Below, in pieces: positions 24,037-32,232 of a DNA stretch of 41,546 bases. How positions within the stretch are numbered: the stretch's first letter is position 1; each line of letters begins with the position of its first letter. The position numbers and the translations under genes were made by a program. A model generated the notes under the pieces. That model made no database searches and had not been told where the DNA came from. It worked only from the letters and a program-made list of their open reading frames with translations. The DNA is taken from positions 1 to 41,546 of the forward strand of contig DATCIH010000048.1 of NCBI GenBank assembly GCA_036507955.1, given 5' to 3'. Source of the stretch: DATCIH01 sp036507955 (lineage in GTDB: Bacteria > Bacillota > Clostridia > Clostridiales > Clostridiaceae).

Positions 24037-25182
24037 TTATATGAAGCTTTTAACACTCTTACTATTTTTCATCTTAAAAGCTCCAATTAAGAAGAACATA
24101 ACAGCAAAAGCTATTAGAACTATAATATTCTGACCTATACCAAGTAAATTCTTCCCGTTTTGCATCTGGGTAATACCGTCTAAGGCCCAAGTTTGGGGTA
24201 ATACCTTAGCTATATTCTGCATAGCTTTAGGCATTAAGCTTATTGGCCAAAAGCAACCAGATATCATACACGTTGGTACAATTATCAATGTTGCCATTGT
24301 ACCCGCCTGGTAGGAAGTATTAGAAAATGCTACCAGAAGTATACCTAAGGTAACACACACAAGCCCAAAGAGAAGAAGTATTGCAAATAGTTCAAGGTCT
24401 GGAACACCAGTATTTATATTGAAGATATGCCTTGAAGCAATTATAACTAATGCAGATTGAGCTGCTATAATACATAGGTTTGCTAATATATTACCCCCTA
24501 AATATATTTTACTATTAACTGGAGTTGTAAGGATTCTAAAATAAGTCTTTTCCTTCTTTTCCTTTAATATTAGCCCCGCAGTAGAGCTTGCTCCCTGAAG
24601 CATAAACATTATTAGGAAACCAATACTTTGTACTGTTTTAGATTTATCTGAAGATTCATCCTTAACTATATTAGGATGGATAGTTAGAGATTTAACCTTA
24701 AAACCCTCATAAAGCTTACTGAATTGACTCTCACTTCCGTTTGATGCAAGCCCTATACTATTTAAATCCTTAAGGTAAAAGTTAACATAGCTCTGAATCC
24801 ACCCAGTGGCTTCTTGACCTTTTATTGAGGTTATCTCCATTTTCTGAACAGAGGCGGTTTTTACACTCTCATCAAAGTTCACTGGTATGTTTAAGACACA
24901 ATCCACCTTACCTTCTGCAACAAAAGTTTTTATCTCCCCGTCCGTCAGGATTTGCACTTTGAATTTATCCTGCTTCTTTAGATCGTTTATAAAATCTATT
25001 GCTATTACTCCGTTAGTATCTTTATTATTTATACCAATTTTAATTTTTGCATCATTTGATTGATTTGCCAGCATGACAAGTAATATAATTGCCACAGGTA
25101 ATATTAAATAAACTATTATATTCATCTTTTTTCTGAAGGTAATTTTTAAAACATTAAAAGTTATTATGAATAAATTTTTCAT
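24037..25182 (-). CDS. ABC-2 type transporter permease (second subunit)
   Basis: The protein has 381 residues and one N-terminal membrane helix (VYLILPVAIILLVMLA). A large extracytoplasmic domain (about 45-180) follows, then five helices at the C-terminus with the ABC-2 motif MISGCFWPISLMPKAMQ. This is the layout of YhfE/NatB-type exporter permeases. The ATGA overlap with the preceding permease gene (four bases) shows translational coupling. Together with the ATPase it would form a heterodimeric exporter. The substrate is not evident; drugs, peptides, sodium or lipids are all known for the family. Confidence 0.87.
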   Translation of the reverse strand: MKNLFIITFNVLKITFRKKMNIIVYLILPVAIILLVMLANQSNDAKIKIGINNKDTNGVIAIDFINDLKKQDKFKVQILTDGEIKTFVAEGKVDCVLNIPVNFDESVKTASVQKMEITSIKGQEATGWIQSYVNFYLKDLNSIGLASNGSESQFSKLYEGFKVKSLTIHPNIVKDESSDKSKTVQSIGFLIMFMLQGASSTAGLILKEKKEKTYFRILTTPVNSKIYLGGNILANLCIIAAQSALVIIASRHIFNINTGVPDLELFAILLLFGLVCVTLGILLVAFSNTSYQAGTMATLIIVPTCMISGCFWPISLMPKAMQNIAKVLPQTWALDGITQMQNGKNLLGIGQNIIVLIAFAVMFFLIGAFKMKNSKSVKSFI

Positions 25183-26306
25183 TTTACTCCCTCCTTTCTA
25201 AATATCAGTGAGGAGGCAGCTAAAAATGCTACTGCTACTGTAAGGTTTATGATTATTGTTATTGGAACTTTACTATAATCATTGTTATATATTACGTCAA
25301 ATATGGACCTGTTTACCCACCTTACAGGGGATATATAACTCATTAATTGAAAAATTTTATTACCAAAACCATCCACTGGCATATAGCTTCCACCGAAAAA
25401 TACCAATATCGGTATCATAAAGTTTAATACTCCTCCTGCCACATTCTCATTTTTAAACAAAAATCCAAGGCCAACGCCTAAACTTATTGCCATGATTATT
25501 TGAGAGGATAGTATTAGTAAAATTGTAGTGATATCTGTACCCCAATTAGCTTTTAATACATATTTACTAAAGGCTACCACTATAGCTATCTGAATAAAAG
25601 TAACTATAACTCCACCTAGCATCTTCCCCAAAAGAAAATCATATTTTGGAATCGGGCTTATAAGTATCCTATCCTTGGTTTTATAATTCTTTTCACTGGC
25701 CATACCATATAGCCCTGTCATGCCAGCATACATAATAATTAAGGCAATTTCGGCTACTGCATAATAATCTAATGAAGAAGGTGTACTGGATTTGTTTACA
25801 GACTTTATTACGGTATAATTAGTATTAGTATTGCTAAACACCTTATCTATAGCACTTGGATTAATTTTTAATATATCCAAAGCTAAGTTCGCTTGCTGAA
25901 CATATATGGCTAAAGTTGTTTCTACTATACCAAGTTTTAAATTAGAATTGTCATTTTTGTAGATTTCAATAACGTTATCATTCTTCATGTCTATTATTGC
26001 ATCATATTCATTGGAAACAATCTTCTTTTTTGCTTCAATAATATTATCTGTTTTCACGAAGGAAATATTAAACTCTTTACCCTTATCTATAAAATTCTTC
26101 TTGAAATCCTCTGCCATTGCCCCTGTGTTTTCTATCTTATAAAAAACTAATGCTTTTCCTATAGAAGTGGAGGTTGAAAAACTAGTTTTAAAGGCAGCTC
26201 CTAATACAATTATAAGTAATAAAGGAAATGCTACCATCATTGCCATAGCTTTTTTATCCCGCAGATTTTGTTTTATTTCTTTAATAATTATGGTTAATAC
26301 ATTCAT
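25179..26306 (-). CDS. ABC-2 type transporter permease (first subunit)
   Basis: The protein has 375 residues and the same plan as the next permease. The N-terminal helix AMMVAFPLLLIIVLGAAF is followed by an extracytoplasmic domain of about 130 residues, then five C-terminal helices with the conserved FFGGSYMPVDGFG segment before the last loop. The start follows the ATPase stop by about ten bases with a GGAGGT site. It pairs with the downstream permease as the membrane part of an ABC-2 exporter. Confidence 0.87.
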   Translation of the reverse strand: MNVLTIIIKEIKQNLRDKKAMAMMVAFPLLLIIVLGAAFKTSFSTSTSIGKALVFYKIENTGAMAEDFKKNFIDKGKEFNISFVKTDNIIEAKKKIVSNEYDAIIDMKNDNVIEIYKNDNSNLKLGIVETTLAIYVQQANLALDILKINPSAIDKVFSNTNTNYTVIKSVNKSSTPSSLDYYAVAEIALIIMYAGMTGLYGMASEKNYKTKDRILISPIPKYDFLLGKMLGGVIVTFIQIAIVVAFSKYVLKANWGTDITTILLILSSQIIMAISLGVGLGFLFKNENVAGGVLNFMIPILVFFGGSYMPVDGFGNKIFQLMSYISPVRWVNRSIFDVIYNNDYSKVPITIIINLTVAVAFLAASSLIFRKEGVK

Positions 26307-26316
26307 AAGTCACCTC

Positions 26317-27252
26317 CTAATCCCTTAATTTTCTTCCTGTTAAAGTAAGAAATACCGTTTCCAGATCAGGAATTTTATTTTCTATATTTCTCATTGAAAT
26401 ATTATTTTGTGTAAAATATAATATAAGCTTATCAAAATTATTTACTTCTTTTTTACTATGAATGGTTATAACATTTTCATCTATAATAAAGTTAATTACT
26501 CCAGGAATATTTCTTATTTCCTTCTCAACGACTAAGGAAGGATTGTCAACTGTTATATTCACTGTATTCTTATCTGTAACAATAGCTTTTAACTCATCTT
26601 TAGTACCTTCAGCTATTATTTTTCCATGATCCATTATGCTTATTTTGCTACAAAGAGTTTCAACCTCTTCCATATAGTGACTTGTATAAATAATTGTACA
26701 TCCTAACTTATTTAATTTCTTGACTGATTCTAATATATGATTCCTTGACTGTGGATCAATACCAACAGTAGGCTCATCCATTATAATAAGCTTTGGTCTA
26801 TGTGCTATGGCACAAGCAATATTAAGTCTTCTTTTCATTCCACCTGAGAATTCAGAAGGAAAGGTTTTTTGCTTATCACTAAGTTCAACAAACTCTAAGG
26901 CTTCCTGAGATCTTTTCTTAAGTTCCTCCCCTCTTAAGCCATAAAGGCTAGCGAAAAATTTCACATTTTCATAACAGGTTAAATCTTCATAAAGTGCAAT
27001 GTCTTGAGGAACGACCCCAATATTCCTTTTTACGAAGTGACTATGAGCTACCATATCCTTTTCTAATATTTTTATTGAACCTTTGCTTATTGATATTAAC
27101 CCGCAGATCATATTTATGGTAGTACTTTTCCCTGCTCCATTTGGACCCAAAAGCCCATATATTTCTCCTTCCTCAATAACTAGATCTATATTGTCAACGG
27201 CTGTAAAGTCATTAAATTTCTTTGTTAAATTATTAATTTTAACTATTTGCAT
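26317..27252 (-). CDS. ABC transporter ATP-binding protein
   Basis: The protein has 311 residues. Walker A GPNGAGKST (36-44), Q-loop VPQDIALYEDL (81-91), signature FSGGMKRRLNIA (135-146), Walker B LIIMDEPTVGIDP (155-167) and the switch His in YTSHYMEEVE are all intact. The C-terminal 80 residues form the regulatory extension typical of drug- or bacteriocin-export ATPases (DrrA/CcmA type). It is the first gene of a three-gene exporter operon. The SD GAGGG is next to the start. A TATAAT at 27306-27301 is its probable -10, and a palindromic operator candidate lies about 40 bases further upstream. Confidence 0.93.
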   Translation of the reverse strand: MQIVKINNLTKKFNDFTAVDNIDLVIEEGEIYGLLGPNGAGKSTTINMICGLISISKGSIKILEKDMVAHSHFVKRNIGVVPQDIALYEDLTCYENVKFFASLYGLRGEELKKRSQEALEFVELSDKQKTFPSEFSGGMKRRLNIACAIAHRPKLIIMDEPTVGIDPQSRNHILESVKKLNKLGCTIIYTSHYMEEVETLCSKISIMDHGKIIAEGTKDELKAIVTDKNTVNITVDNPSLVVEKEIRNIPGVINFIIDENVITIHSKKEVNNFDKLILYFTQNNISMRNIENKIPDLETVFLTLTGRKLRD

Positions 27253-27300
27253 TTTTTACCCTCTTTCAATTTAAATAATAATTACTCCTTACAGTAATTA

Positions 27301-27306
27301 ATTATA
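27301..27306 (-). promoter_or_regulatory. -10 element of the ABC exporter operon
   Basis: TATAAT on the minus strand lies about 48 bases before the ATPase start. The sequence 16-18 bases upstream (TAGCTT) is a poor -35, which would suit a regulated promoter. The palindrome at 27345-27372 is just upstream. Confidence 0.4.
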
Positions 27307-27344
27307 GTAAAAACAGAGCAGTAAAGCTAGTTAGTTTTGTCATA

Positions 27345-27372
27345 ATGTTATATGACAAAAGTCATATAACAT
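27345..27372. promoter_or_regulatory. Perfect 12-bp inverted repeat, candidate operator
   Basis: ATGTTATATGAC (27345-27356), AAAA, then GTCATATAACAT (27361-27372) is perfectly symmetric. It lies in the divergent intergenic region between the ABC exporter operon and the small flagellin-tail-like gene, 12 bases upstream of the latter's -35 box. The length and symmetry fit a TetR- or MarR-type dimer site. No regulator gene is adjacent. Confidence 0.6.
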
Positions 27373-27384
27373 TTGATGTAATCA

Positions 27385-27413
27385 TTGACACTAAATTAAT
27401 GAAGTTGTAAAAT
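27385..27413 (+). promoter_or_regulatory. Promoter of the small gene at 27450
   Basis: A consensus TTGACA (27385-27390) and TAAAAT (27408-27413) are spaced by exactly 17 bases, with the start codon 37 bases further on. It is one of the best promoter matches in the window and sits next to the palindromic operator candidate. Confidence 0.7.
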
Positions 27414-27449
27414 TAGATAAGTTAATTTACTTGAAAGGAAGGAAAATTT

Positions 27450-27776
27450 ATGAATTTAGCAATCAATGATAATTCTAATATTAAAAAGACTGAAGAAATA
27501 AAAAACGCAAAAAAAATAGAAGCTAATTCCTCAAGACTTAAGAAAAATAATTCCAAAATACATCCTTCAATAGAAATTAAAGATGAGCTATTAACTCTAA
27601 GTCATCCTCAAAGTCAAGTAAATATTGATGTAAATTCTTTTTCAAAACTTACTGATATAGATATGGCAAAGGACATGATAAAATCTAATAAGTCAGATAT
27701 TTTATCCTCTCCCTTTAATGCAATGTCTGCCCAAGCTAATCAGTCTGTTGAGAGTGTTATAAAATTACTTGAATAA
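27450..27776 (+). CDS. Small protein with flagellin-like C-terminal tail
   Basis: The protein has 108 residues with a strong SD (AAAGGAAGG). The first 60 residues are polar and Lys/Asn/Ser-rich, without hydrophobic core, and look unstructured. The last 25 (FNAMSAQANQSVESVIKLLE) resemble the C-terminal D0 helix of flagellin (AMLAQANQ...VLQLL), which packs in the filament core. It is too short for a flagellin and lacks the N-terminal helix. It could be a motility-associated or secreted small protein. It has its own near-consensus promoter and is divergent from the ABC exporter. I am confident it is a gene; the function is open. Confidence 0.75.
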   Translation: MNLAINDNSNIKKTEEIKNAKKIEANSSRLKKNNSKIHPSIEIKDELLTLSHPQSQVNIDVNSFSKLTDIDMAKDMIKSNKSDILSSPFNAMSAQANQSVESVIKLLE

Positions 27777-27797
27777 ATAATATTTATTCACATTTAA

Positions 27798-27823
27798 AAA
27801 CGCTGATATTTCTATCAGCGTTT
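27798..27823. terminator. Terminator hairpin, convergent genes (first)
   Basis: AAACGCTGATA and TATCAGCGTTT form an 11-bp perfect stem with a TTTC loop. The longer T run (TTTTTAAAT) is on the minus strand, so it probably ends the minus-strand SR-repeat gene, though it can also act on the plus-strand gene that ends 22 bases before it. Confidence 0.7.
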
Positions 27824-27830
27824 CCTTATA

Positions 27831-27864
27831 ATAAGACTATATGTGCTATAGTCTTATTCTTTTT
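27831..27864 (+). terminator. Terminator hairpin, convergent genes (second)
   Basis: ATAAGACTATA (27831-27841) pairs with TATAGTCTTAT (27847-27857) around TGTGC and is followed on the plus strand by TCTTTTT. It probably ends the plus-strand gene at 27450-27776. Confidence 0.7.
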
Positions 27865-27866
27865 AA

Positions 27867-28040
27867 TTAACAGGATCTGTTGTTTCTACCTAATAAAAGA
27901 AATAATACTGCAATGCCTAATATAATGCCACCAGGTCTTCTACCAAATCCATTTCCGCCAAATCCATTATTGCAACATTCTCTTCTTACAACAACTTTTC
28001 TACATCTATTACTTCTACTTCTACTTCTACTCCTACTCAT
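27867..28040 (-). CDS. 57-residue Ser-Arg-repeat, Cys/Gly-rich membrane mini-protein
   Basis: On the minus strand an ATG at 28040 preceded by GAGGTG (seven-base spacing) opens 57 codons to TAA at 27869-27867. The product starts MSRSRSRSRSNRCRK, continues with VVVRRECC, then a Gly/Asn/Phe-rich stretch (NNGFGGNGFGRRPGG), a hydrophobic segment IILGIAVLFLLLG and a basic tail NNRSC. The order is therefore a cationic RS-repeat head, a flexible Gly-rich linker and one membrane helix. Paired terminators follow it, and a four-helix membrane protein gene lies upstream on the same strand. It is not a family I can name; a small spore-coat or membrane protein is possible. The Leu-rich open frame on the opposite strand is its shadow. 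Confidence 0.75.
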   Translation of the reverse strand: MSRSRSRSRSNRCRKVVVRRECCNNGFGGNGFGRRPGGIILGIAVLFLLLGRNNRSC

Positions 28041-28125
28041 TAATGCTCACCTCAATTCTATAAAACATGAGTCTATATATTATAATCCCATATTTTTTAA
28101 CTGTTACATTTTTCTTATGTATATT

Positions 28126-28539
28126 TTAAATATTTTGTCTTTTTCTGTAACTAATAAAACCATATCCGCTAAGATATAACTGGATTATACTAAAAATCAG
28201 AAATTCTATTGTAGCCAAGTAAGTTTCTCCAAGAATTATTATTTGAATAATAAGGCTTATAAAAAGTATTCCACCCATTGTAGCTGACATAAACCATGAA
28301 TTGTTAGCTCTCTTTCTAAAACTTAAACTTGCAGCTATTATATTTCCTAAACCAAATAATAGGATTGTCATAATCCCAGGGATAACCCAACTATCAAAAG
28401 GAATTTTAGATAGCCATTCTTTTGGATATTCAGTAAAAATCCCACTACTTGAATTAATCATCTTTATTCCGATAAAAATTGCACCAAATGCTAAAATTAA
28501 GTCATATATTCCTAATAAGTTCGCTCTTATTTTTTTCAT
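28126..28539 (-). CDS. Four-helix integral membrane protein, unknown function
   Basis: The protein has 137 residues with four hydrophobic segments (about 9-27, 50-70, 84-102 and 106-127) and short basic loops such as SFRKRAN and SYRKRQN. The start follows a GGTGGT-like SD. No domain is recognised. It is 85 bases upstream of the SR-repeat mini-protein gene on the same strand and may be co-transcribed with it. Confidence 0.75.
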   Translation of the reverse strand: MKKIRANLLGIYDLILAFGAIFIGIKMINSSSGIFTEYPKEWLSKIPFDSWVIPGIMTILLFGLGNIIAASLSFRKRANNSWFMSATMGGILFISLIIQIIILGETYLATIEFLIFSIIQLYLSGYGFISYRKRQNI

Positions 28540-28670
28540 TTTTCAATACCACCTTTAAAATTACATTATAAACATTATATCTTATATTTTATTGGTAATC
28601 AATAAATAATTATCTGATTTCAATATTTGTTTATTAGGTATAATAATTTTTCCCCTCTTCAACACAATAA

Positions 28671-28702
28671 AACCGTCACAAACCTTTATGCTTGTGACGG
28701 TT
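28671..28702 (-). terminator. Terminator of the Gfo/Idh/MocA oxidoreductase gene
   Basis: AACCGTCACAA (28671-28681) pairs with TTGTGACGGTT (28692-28702) in an 11-bp stem, 40 bases beyond the oxidoreductase stop. On the minus strand it is followed by TTATTGTGTT. Confidence 0.75.
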
Positions 28703-28741
28703 AATAATTTGTATTCTTCCTCTATTTTATCAAGATCTATT

Positions 28742-29713
28742 CTATTTTACATTCAATCCCCATTGATTCATTAGATCATCGAAGATTCCTGCACAAGCAA
28801 CATTATCTTTAAAAGGAATAATATCACTTTCTATTTTATTATTTCGGTATAAATCTGCAAAGTGCATAATCTCATAGATAAATCCATCTTGGAAATCCTC
28901 TTCAAAACTTTCAATTAATTTATTATTATTGTCATACAACTCTGATTTTTTAGAACCTATAAAATTGTAAACAACAACATGACCCTTAGTTCCATATATG
29001 TACCCATCTCCATTTGTATTTGCTGAAAGACCACAACTTAATGTTGCTAAAGCTCCAGTTTCAAAGCTCATGTTCATGATAGCAAATTCGTCCACACCAG
29101 ATTTTCCTATTTTCGAAAAGCCATTAACTAAATTGGGATTTTCACCTAAAATACCAGTTATAAATTCAATAGGATACACTCCAGCATCAAATAAACTACC
29201 ACCTGCTAATTTAGGATTAAACAGTCTGTGCTCCGGATCATAAGGGAAATTGAAGCAAAAGGAAGCATCAACCAATTTCACATCGCCAATTTTTCCGCCA
29301 TTTACCCACTCTTTTGCTTTTATAAAAGCTGGAGTGAATCTTGACCACATAGCTTCCATTAAAAGTACATTTTTTTCTTTTGAAAGTGCTATCAATTCCT
29401 TAGCATCTTTTTTGTTTATCGTCATGGGTTTCTCACATAAAACTCCTTTATTATTGTTTAAACAAAGCTTTATAGCTTCAAAATGAAAATTATGTGTGAG
29501 CGCTATGTATACTACGTCAACTTCCTTATCCTTTACTAAATCCTCATAACTGTTATATGCTCTCGATGCACCAAATTTATTTGCAAAAGTCTCCGCTCTC
29601 GTTTTATCACTTGAAGCAACAGAAACAAGCTCTACCCCTTCAACTGTATTTAAAACTGCTGCAAACCTTGCTGCAATACCACCTAATCCAATAATACCAA
29701 ACTTAACTTTCAT
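28742..29713 (-). CDS. Gfo/Idh/MocA family NAD(P)-dependent oxidoreductase
   Basis: The protein has 323 residues from the ATG at 29713, which has a strong AAAGGAGG site; the frame stays open 16 codons further upstream without one. The N-terminal Rossmann domain begins VKFGIIGLGGIAARFA (GxGxxA type), then VYIALTHNFHFEAIKLCL and the family motif GVLCEKPMT with the catalytic-region Lys. The C-terminal alpha/beta domain has GGSLFDAGVYPIEF, in which Asp and Tyr replace the usual GGG(A/V)LxDxGxH pattern. Such enzymes oxidise or reduce sugars, inositols or dihydrodiols; the variant fits the trans-1,2-dihydrodiol dehydrogenase-like branch. It is transcribed alone and divergent from the molybdenum hydroxylase operon. 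Confidence 0.88.
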   Translation of the reverse strand: MKVKFGIIGLGGIAARFAAVLNTVEGVELVSVASSDKTRAETFANKFGASRAYNSYEDLVKDKEVDVVYIALTHNFHFEAIKLCLNNNKGVLCEKPMTINKKDAKELIALSKEKNVLLMEAMWSRFTPAFIKAKEWVNGGKIGDVKLVDASFCFNFPYDPEHRLFNPKLAGGSLFDAGVYPIEFITGILGENPNLVNGFSKIGKSGVDEFAIMNMSFETGALATLSCGLSANTNGDGYIYGTKGHVVVYNFIGSKKSELYDNNNKLIESFEEDFQDGFIYEIMHFADLYRNNKIESDIIPFKDNVACAGIFDDLMNQWGLNVK

Positions 29714-29898
29714 AATTTTGCCTCCTTTTATAAATAATATCCTCTTCTGAAATATAATCACTACATTTAAGTGTATATATCTATAAATATAATAACACTT
29801 TTTATCTAACCTTTAAACCATTCTTATAAATGTAATTAATCACAGATTAAATTAATATAATATAGAATGAATTTATATACCTAATTTTGGAGGGATAG

Positions 29899-32232
29899 AT
29901 GAGTAATCTTAATATTATAGGAAAAAGCGTACCTAGAAAAGAATCTCGAGACAAAGTTACAGGAAAAGCAAAATACACCAATGATTTTGATTCCCCAGGG
30001 CTATTGCATGCCAGAATATTAACCAGTACATATGCGCATGCAAAAATAAAAGTACTGGATGTGTCCCGGGCTGAGAAGGCCAGTGGAGTACGAGCAGTTA
30101 TTACAGGGCAGTATTTCCCATATTTTACTGGACCAGTTATAGAAGATCATCCACCAATTGCTTTTGACAAGGTTAGATACTTTGGTGAGCCTATTGCATT
30201 AGTTGTAGCAGATAGCCAGTGGGAAGCGGAGGCTGGTGTGAATTTAATTAGGGTAGAATATGAAATCTTGCCTGTTATTAATTCACCCCATGAGGCTTTG
30301 AATAATAAAAATGTTTTAGTTCATGAGAAACTTGGAAGCTATAAGTTACTTGAAGATGCCTATCCAGAAGCAAATACAAATGTAGCTAACCGCACTAAAA
30401 TTAGGAAAGGTGATATCAACAAAGGTTTTGCCCAAAGCCAAGTTACCGTGGAAGGGAGTTTTTCTTTCCCTCAATCCGATCATGCCTCTATGGAAACACG
30501 CTGTTCAAGTGCTGAAATACAGCCTAGTGGAGAAGTGATAATAGTATCTTCTTCTCAGTCTCCATTTGTAATTAAGAGCCAGCTTAGTACCTTTTTTAAC
30601 ATAGAACCTGGTAAAGTTGTTGTAAAGGTTCCTTTTGTAGGTGGAGGCTATGGAGGAAAAACGCCAGTTCAATTGGAGTTTTTAGCCTATCTTGCCTCCA
30701 AAGCGGTAGGTGGTAGAGCTGTAAAAATAAGCAATACAAGAGAAGAAGATTTAGTCACATCTCCTGTGCATATAGGCTTAGAAGCAAAAATAAAATTAGG
30801 TTCAGGGCTTGATGGGAGACTTAAGGCCGCTGAAATAAGCTTTTTCTTTGATGGAGGTGCCTATTCCGATAGAGCCGTAATTATAAGTCGGGCAGCAGCT
30901 GTAGATTGCACTGGTCCTTATAATGTTGATAATGTTTGGTGCGATTCCTTATGTATGTATACGAATCACCCTTATGCAACCGCCTTCAGAGGTTTCGGGC
31001 ATCCTGAAATGACTTTTGTAGTTGAGAGAACCATGGATTTACTTGCAGAAAAGCTGAAAATGGATCCAATAGAACTCCGGTTAAGGAATGCAATTTTGCC
31101 TGGAGATACCTCTCCTACCCAAACTCCCTTGAGTTTAAGCAATATAGGAAATCTCCCCAAGTGTATTGAAAAATTATGTAAATTAATAAATTGGGAGGAA
31201 GGAACAAGCATTGAGGTAGGGAAAAATAAAGTTCGTACTAAAGGAATAAGTTGCTTTTGGAAAACCTCAAGCACTGCATCTAATGCTGAGGGCGGTGCTA
31301 TTTTGACCTTTAATTCTGATGGAAGTATTAATCTTATTTGTGGAGCTATAGAAATGGGCCAGGGAGTTAAAACAGCCTTGGCACAAATACTGGCAGAAAA
31401 GATGAAGATGGATGTAAATAGGATATATGTGGTTATGGAAGTGAATACTCAAACAGCTCCGGACCATTGGAAAACTGCAGCAAGTAGAACTATTATGTTG
31501 ATTGGTAGGTCCGTTATTTCAGCAGCGGATGATGCAATTTCTCAATTAAAAAAAACCGCTGCTATAGTTTTAAAATGTAATCCAGAGGATCTTATACTGG
31601 AAAATGAAAAAATATCTGTAATATCTGATGTTAATAGATATGTAGCTGTTAAGGATATAGCCTTAGGGTACACCTATCCAAATGGGAATTCTATAGAAGG
31701 ACAGGTAATTGGACGTGGAAAATATATAGTTTCGAATATAAGTACAATGAATAAAGAAACAGGAAAAGGAGTTCCCGGAACTGAATGGACCATGGGTGCA
31801 CAAGGCGTAGAAGTAGAGTTTGACAGAGCAAATTATACTTATAAATTAATAAAAGCAATATCAGTAATTGATGCAGGTAAAGTTATAAATTTGCAGGCAG
31901 CAATAGGGCAAGTCGCAGGAGGAATGGCTCTTGGGCTAAGCTTTGCCAGTAGAGAGGCTTTTCTTTTTTCAAACCTAGGAGTTATTCAAAATGATAGTTT
32001 AAGGAATTATAAGCCTATGAGATACGGTGAGAACCCAGAGTATATTGTAGGTTTTATAGAGACTCCAAACTTAGAGGGTCCCTATGGGGCACGTGGTGTT
32101 GGAGAATATGGAGTTATAGGTATGCCCTCAGCACTAGCAAATAGCTTGTCAATTGCAGCTAACGTTCAACTTAATCAGTTACCTTTAATGCCTGAGCTTA
32201 TCTGGAAAACAAAGAAAGGTGGGCAGATATGA
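29899..32232 (+). CDS. Molybdenum hydroxylase, molybdopterin-binding large subunit
   Basis: The protein has 777 residues, the size of XdhA/CoxL-type subunits. The N-terminal a/b hammerhead domain (VTGKAKYTNDF, VRYFGEPIALVVADS) is followed by molybdopterin-binding segments: GGGYGGKTPVQLE, AFRGFGHPEMTFVVE, EMGQGVKTALAQILAEKM and, near the end, GPYGARGVGEYGVIG with the active-site Glu at about residue 736. The selenium/CoxL-specific loop is not seen. The enzyme hydroxylates aromatic N-heterocycles or aldehydes with water as oxygen source. Xanthine or nicotinate-type substrates are possible but not decidable. The SD is GGAGGG and a TATAAT lies at 29856-29861. It overlaps the FAD subunit gene by four bases. 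Confidence 0.9.
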   Translation: MSNLNIIGKSVPRKESRDKVTGKAKYTNDFDSPGLLHARILTSTYAHAKIKVLDVSRAEKASGVRAVITGQYFPYFTGPVIEDHPPIAFDKVRYFGEPIALVVADSQWEAEAGVNLIRVEYEILPVINSPHEALNNKNVLVHEKLGSYKLLEDAYPEANTNVANRTKIRKGDINKGFAQSQVTVEGSFSFPQSDHASMETRCSSAEIQPSGEVIIVSSSQSPFVIKSQLSTFFNIEPGKVVVKVPFVGGGYGGKTPVQLEFLAYLASKAVGGRAVKISNTREEDLVTSPVHIGLEAKIKLGSGLDGRLKAAEISFFFDGGAYSDRAVIISRAAAVDCTGPYNVDNVWCDSLCMYTNHPYATAFRGFGHPEMTFVVERTMDLLAEKLKMDPIELRLRNAILPGDTSPTQTPLSLSNIGNLPKCIEKLCKLINWEEGTSIEVGKNKVRTKGISCFWKTSSTASNAEGGAILTFNSDGSINLICGAIEMGQGVKTALAQILAEKMKMDVNRIYVVMEVNTQTAPDHWKTAASRTIMLIGRSVISAADDAISQLKKTAAIVLKCNPEDLILENEKISVISDVNRYVAVKDIALGYTYPNGNSIEGQVIGRGKYIVSNISTMNKETGKGVPGTEWTMGAQGVEVEFDRANYTYKLIKAISVIDAGKVINLQAAIGQVAGGMALGLSFASREAFLFSNLGVIQNDSLRNYKPMRYGENPEYIVGFIETPNLEGPYGARGVGEYGVIGMPSALANSLSIAANVQLNQLPLMPELIWKTKKGGQI

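Noticed and set aside
27880..28179. 99-codon plus-strand frame with a poly-Leu run
   Set aside because: It is the antisense of the SR-repeat gene; the Leu run is the complement of AGT/AGA codons, and the minus strand has the SD and the sensible protein.
30972..31467. Minus-strand frames inside the molybdenum hydroxylase large subunit gene
   Set aside because: They are antisense shadows of a gene with full family motifs.
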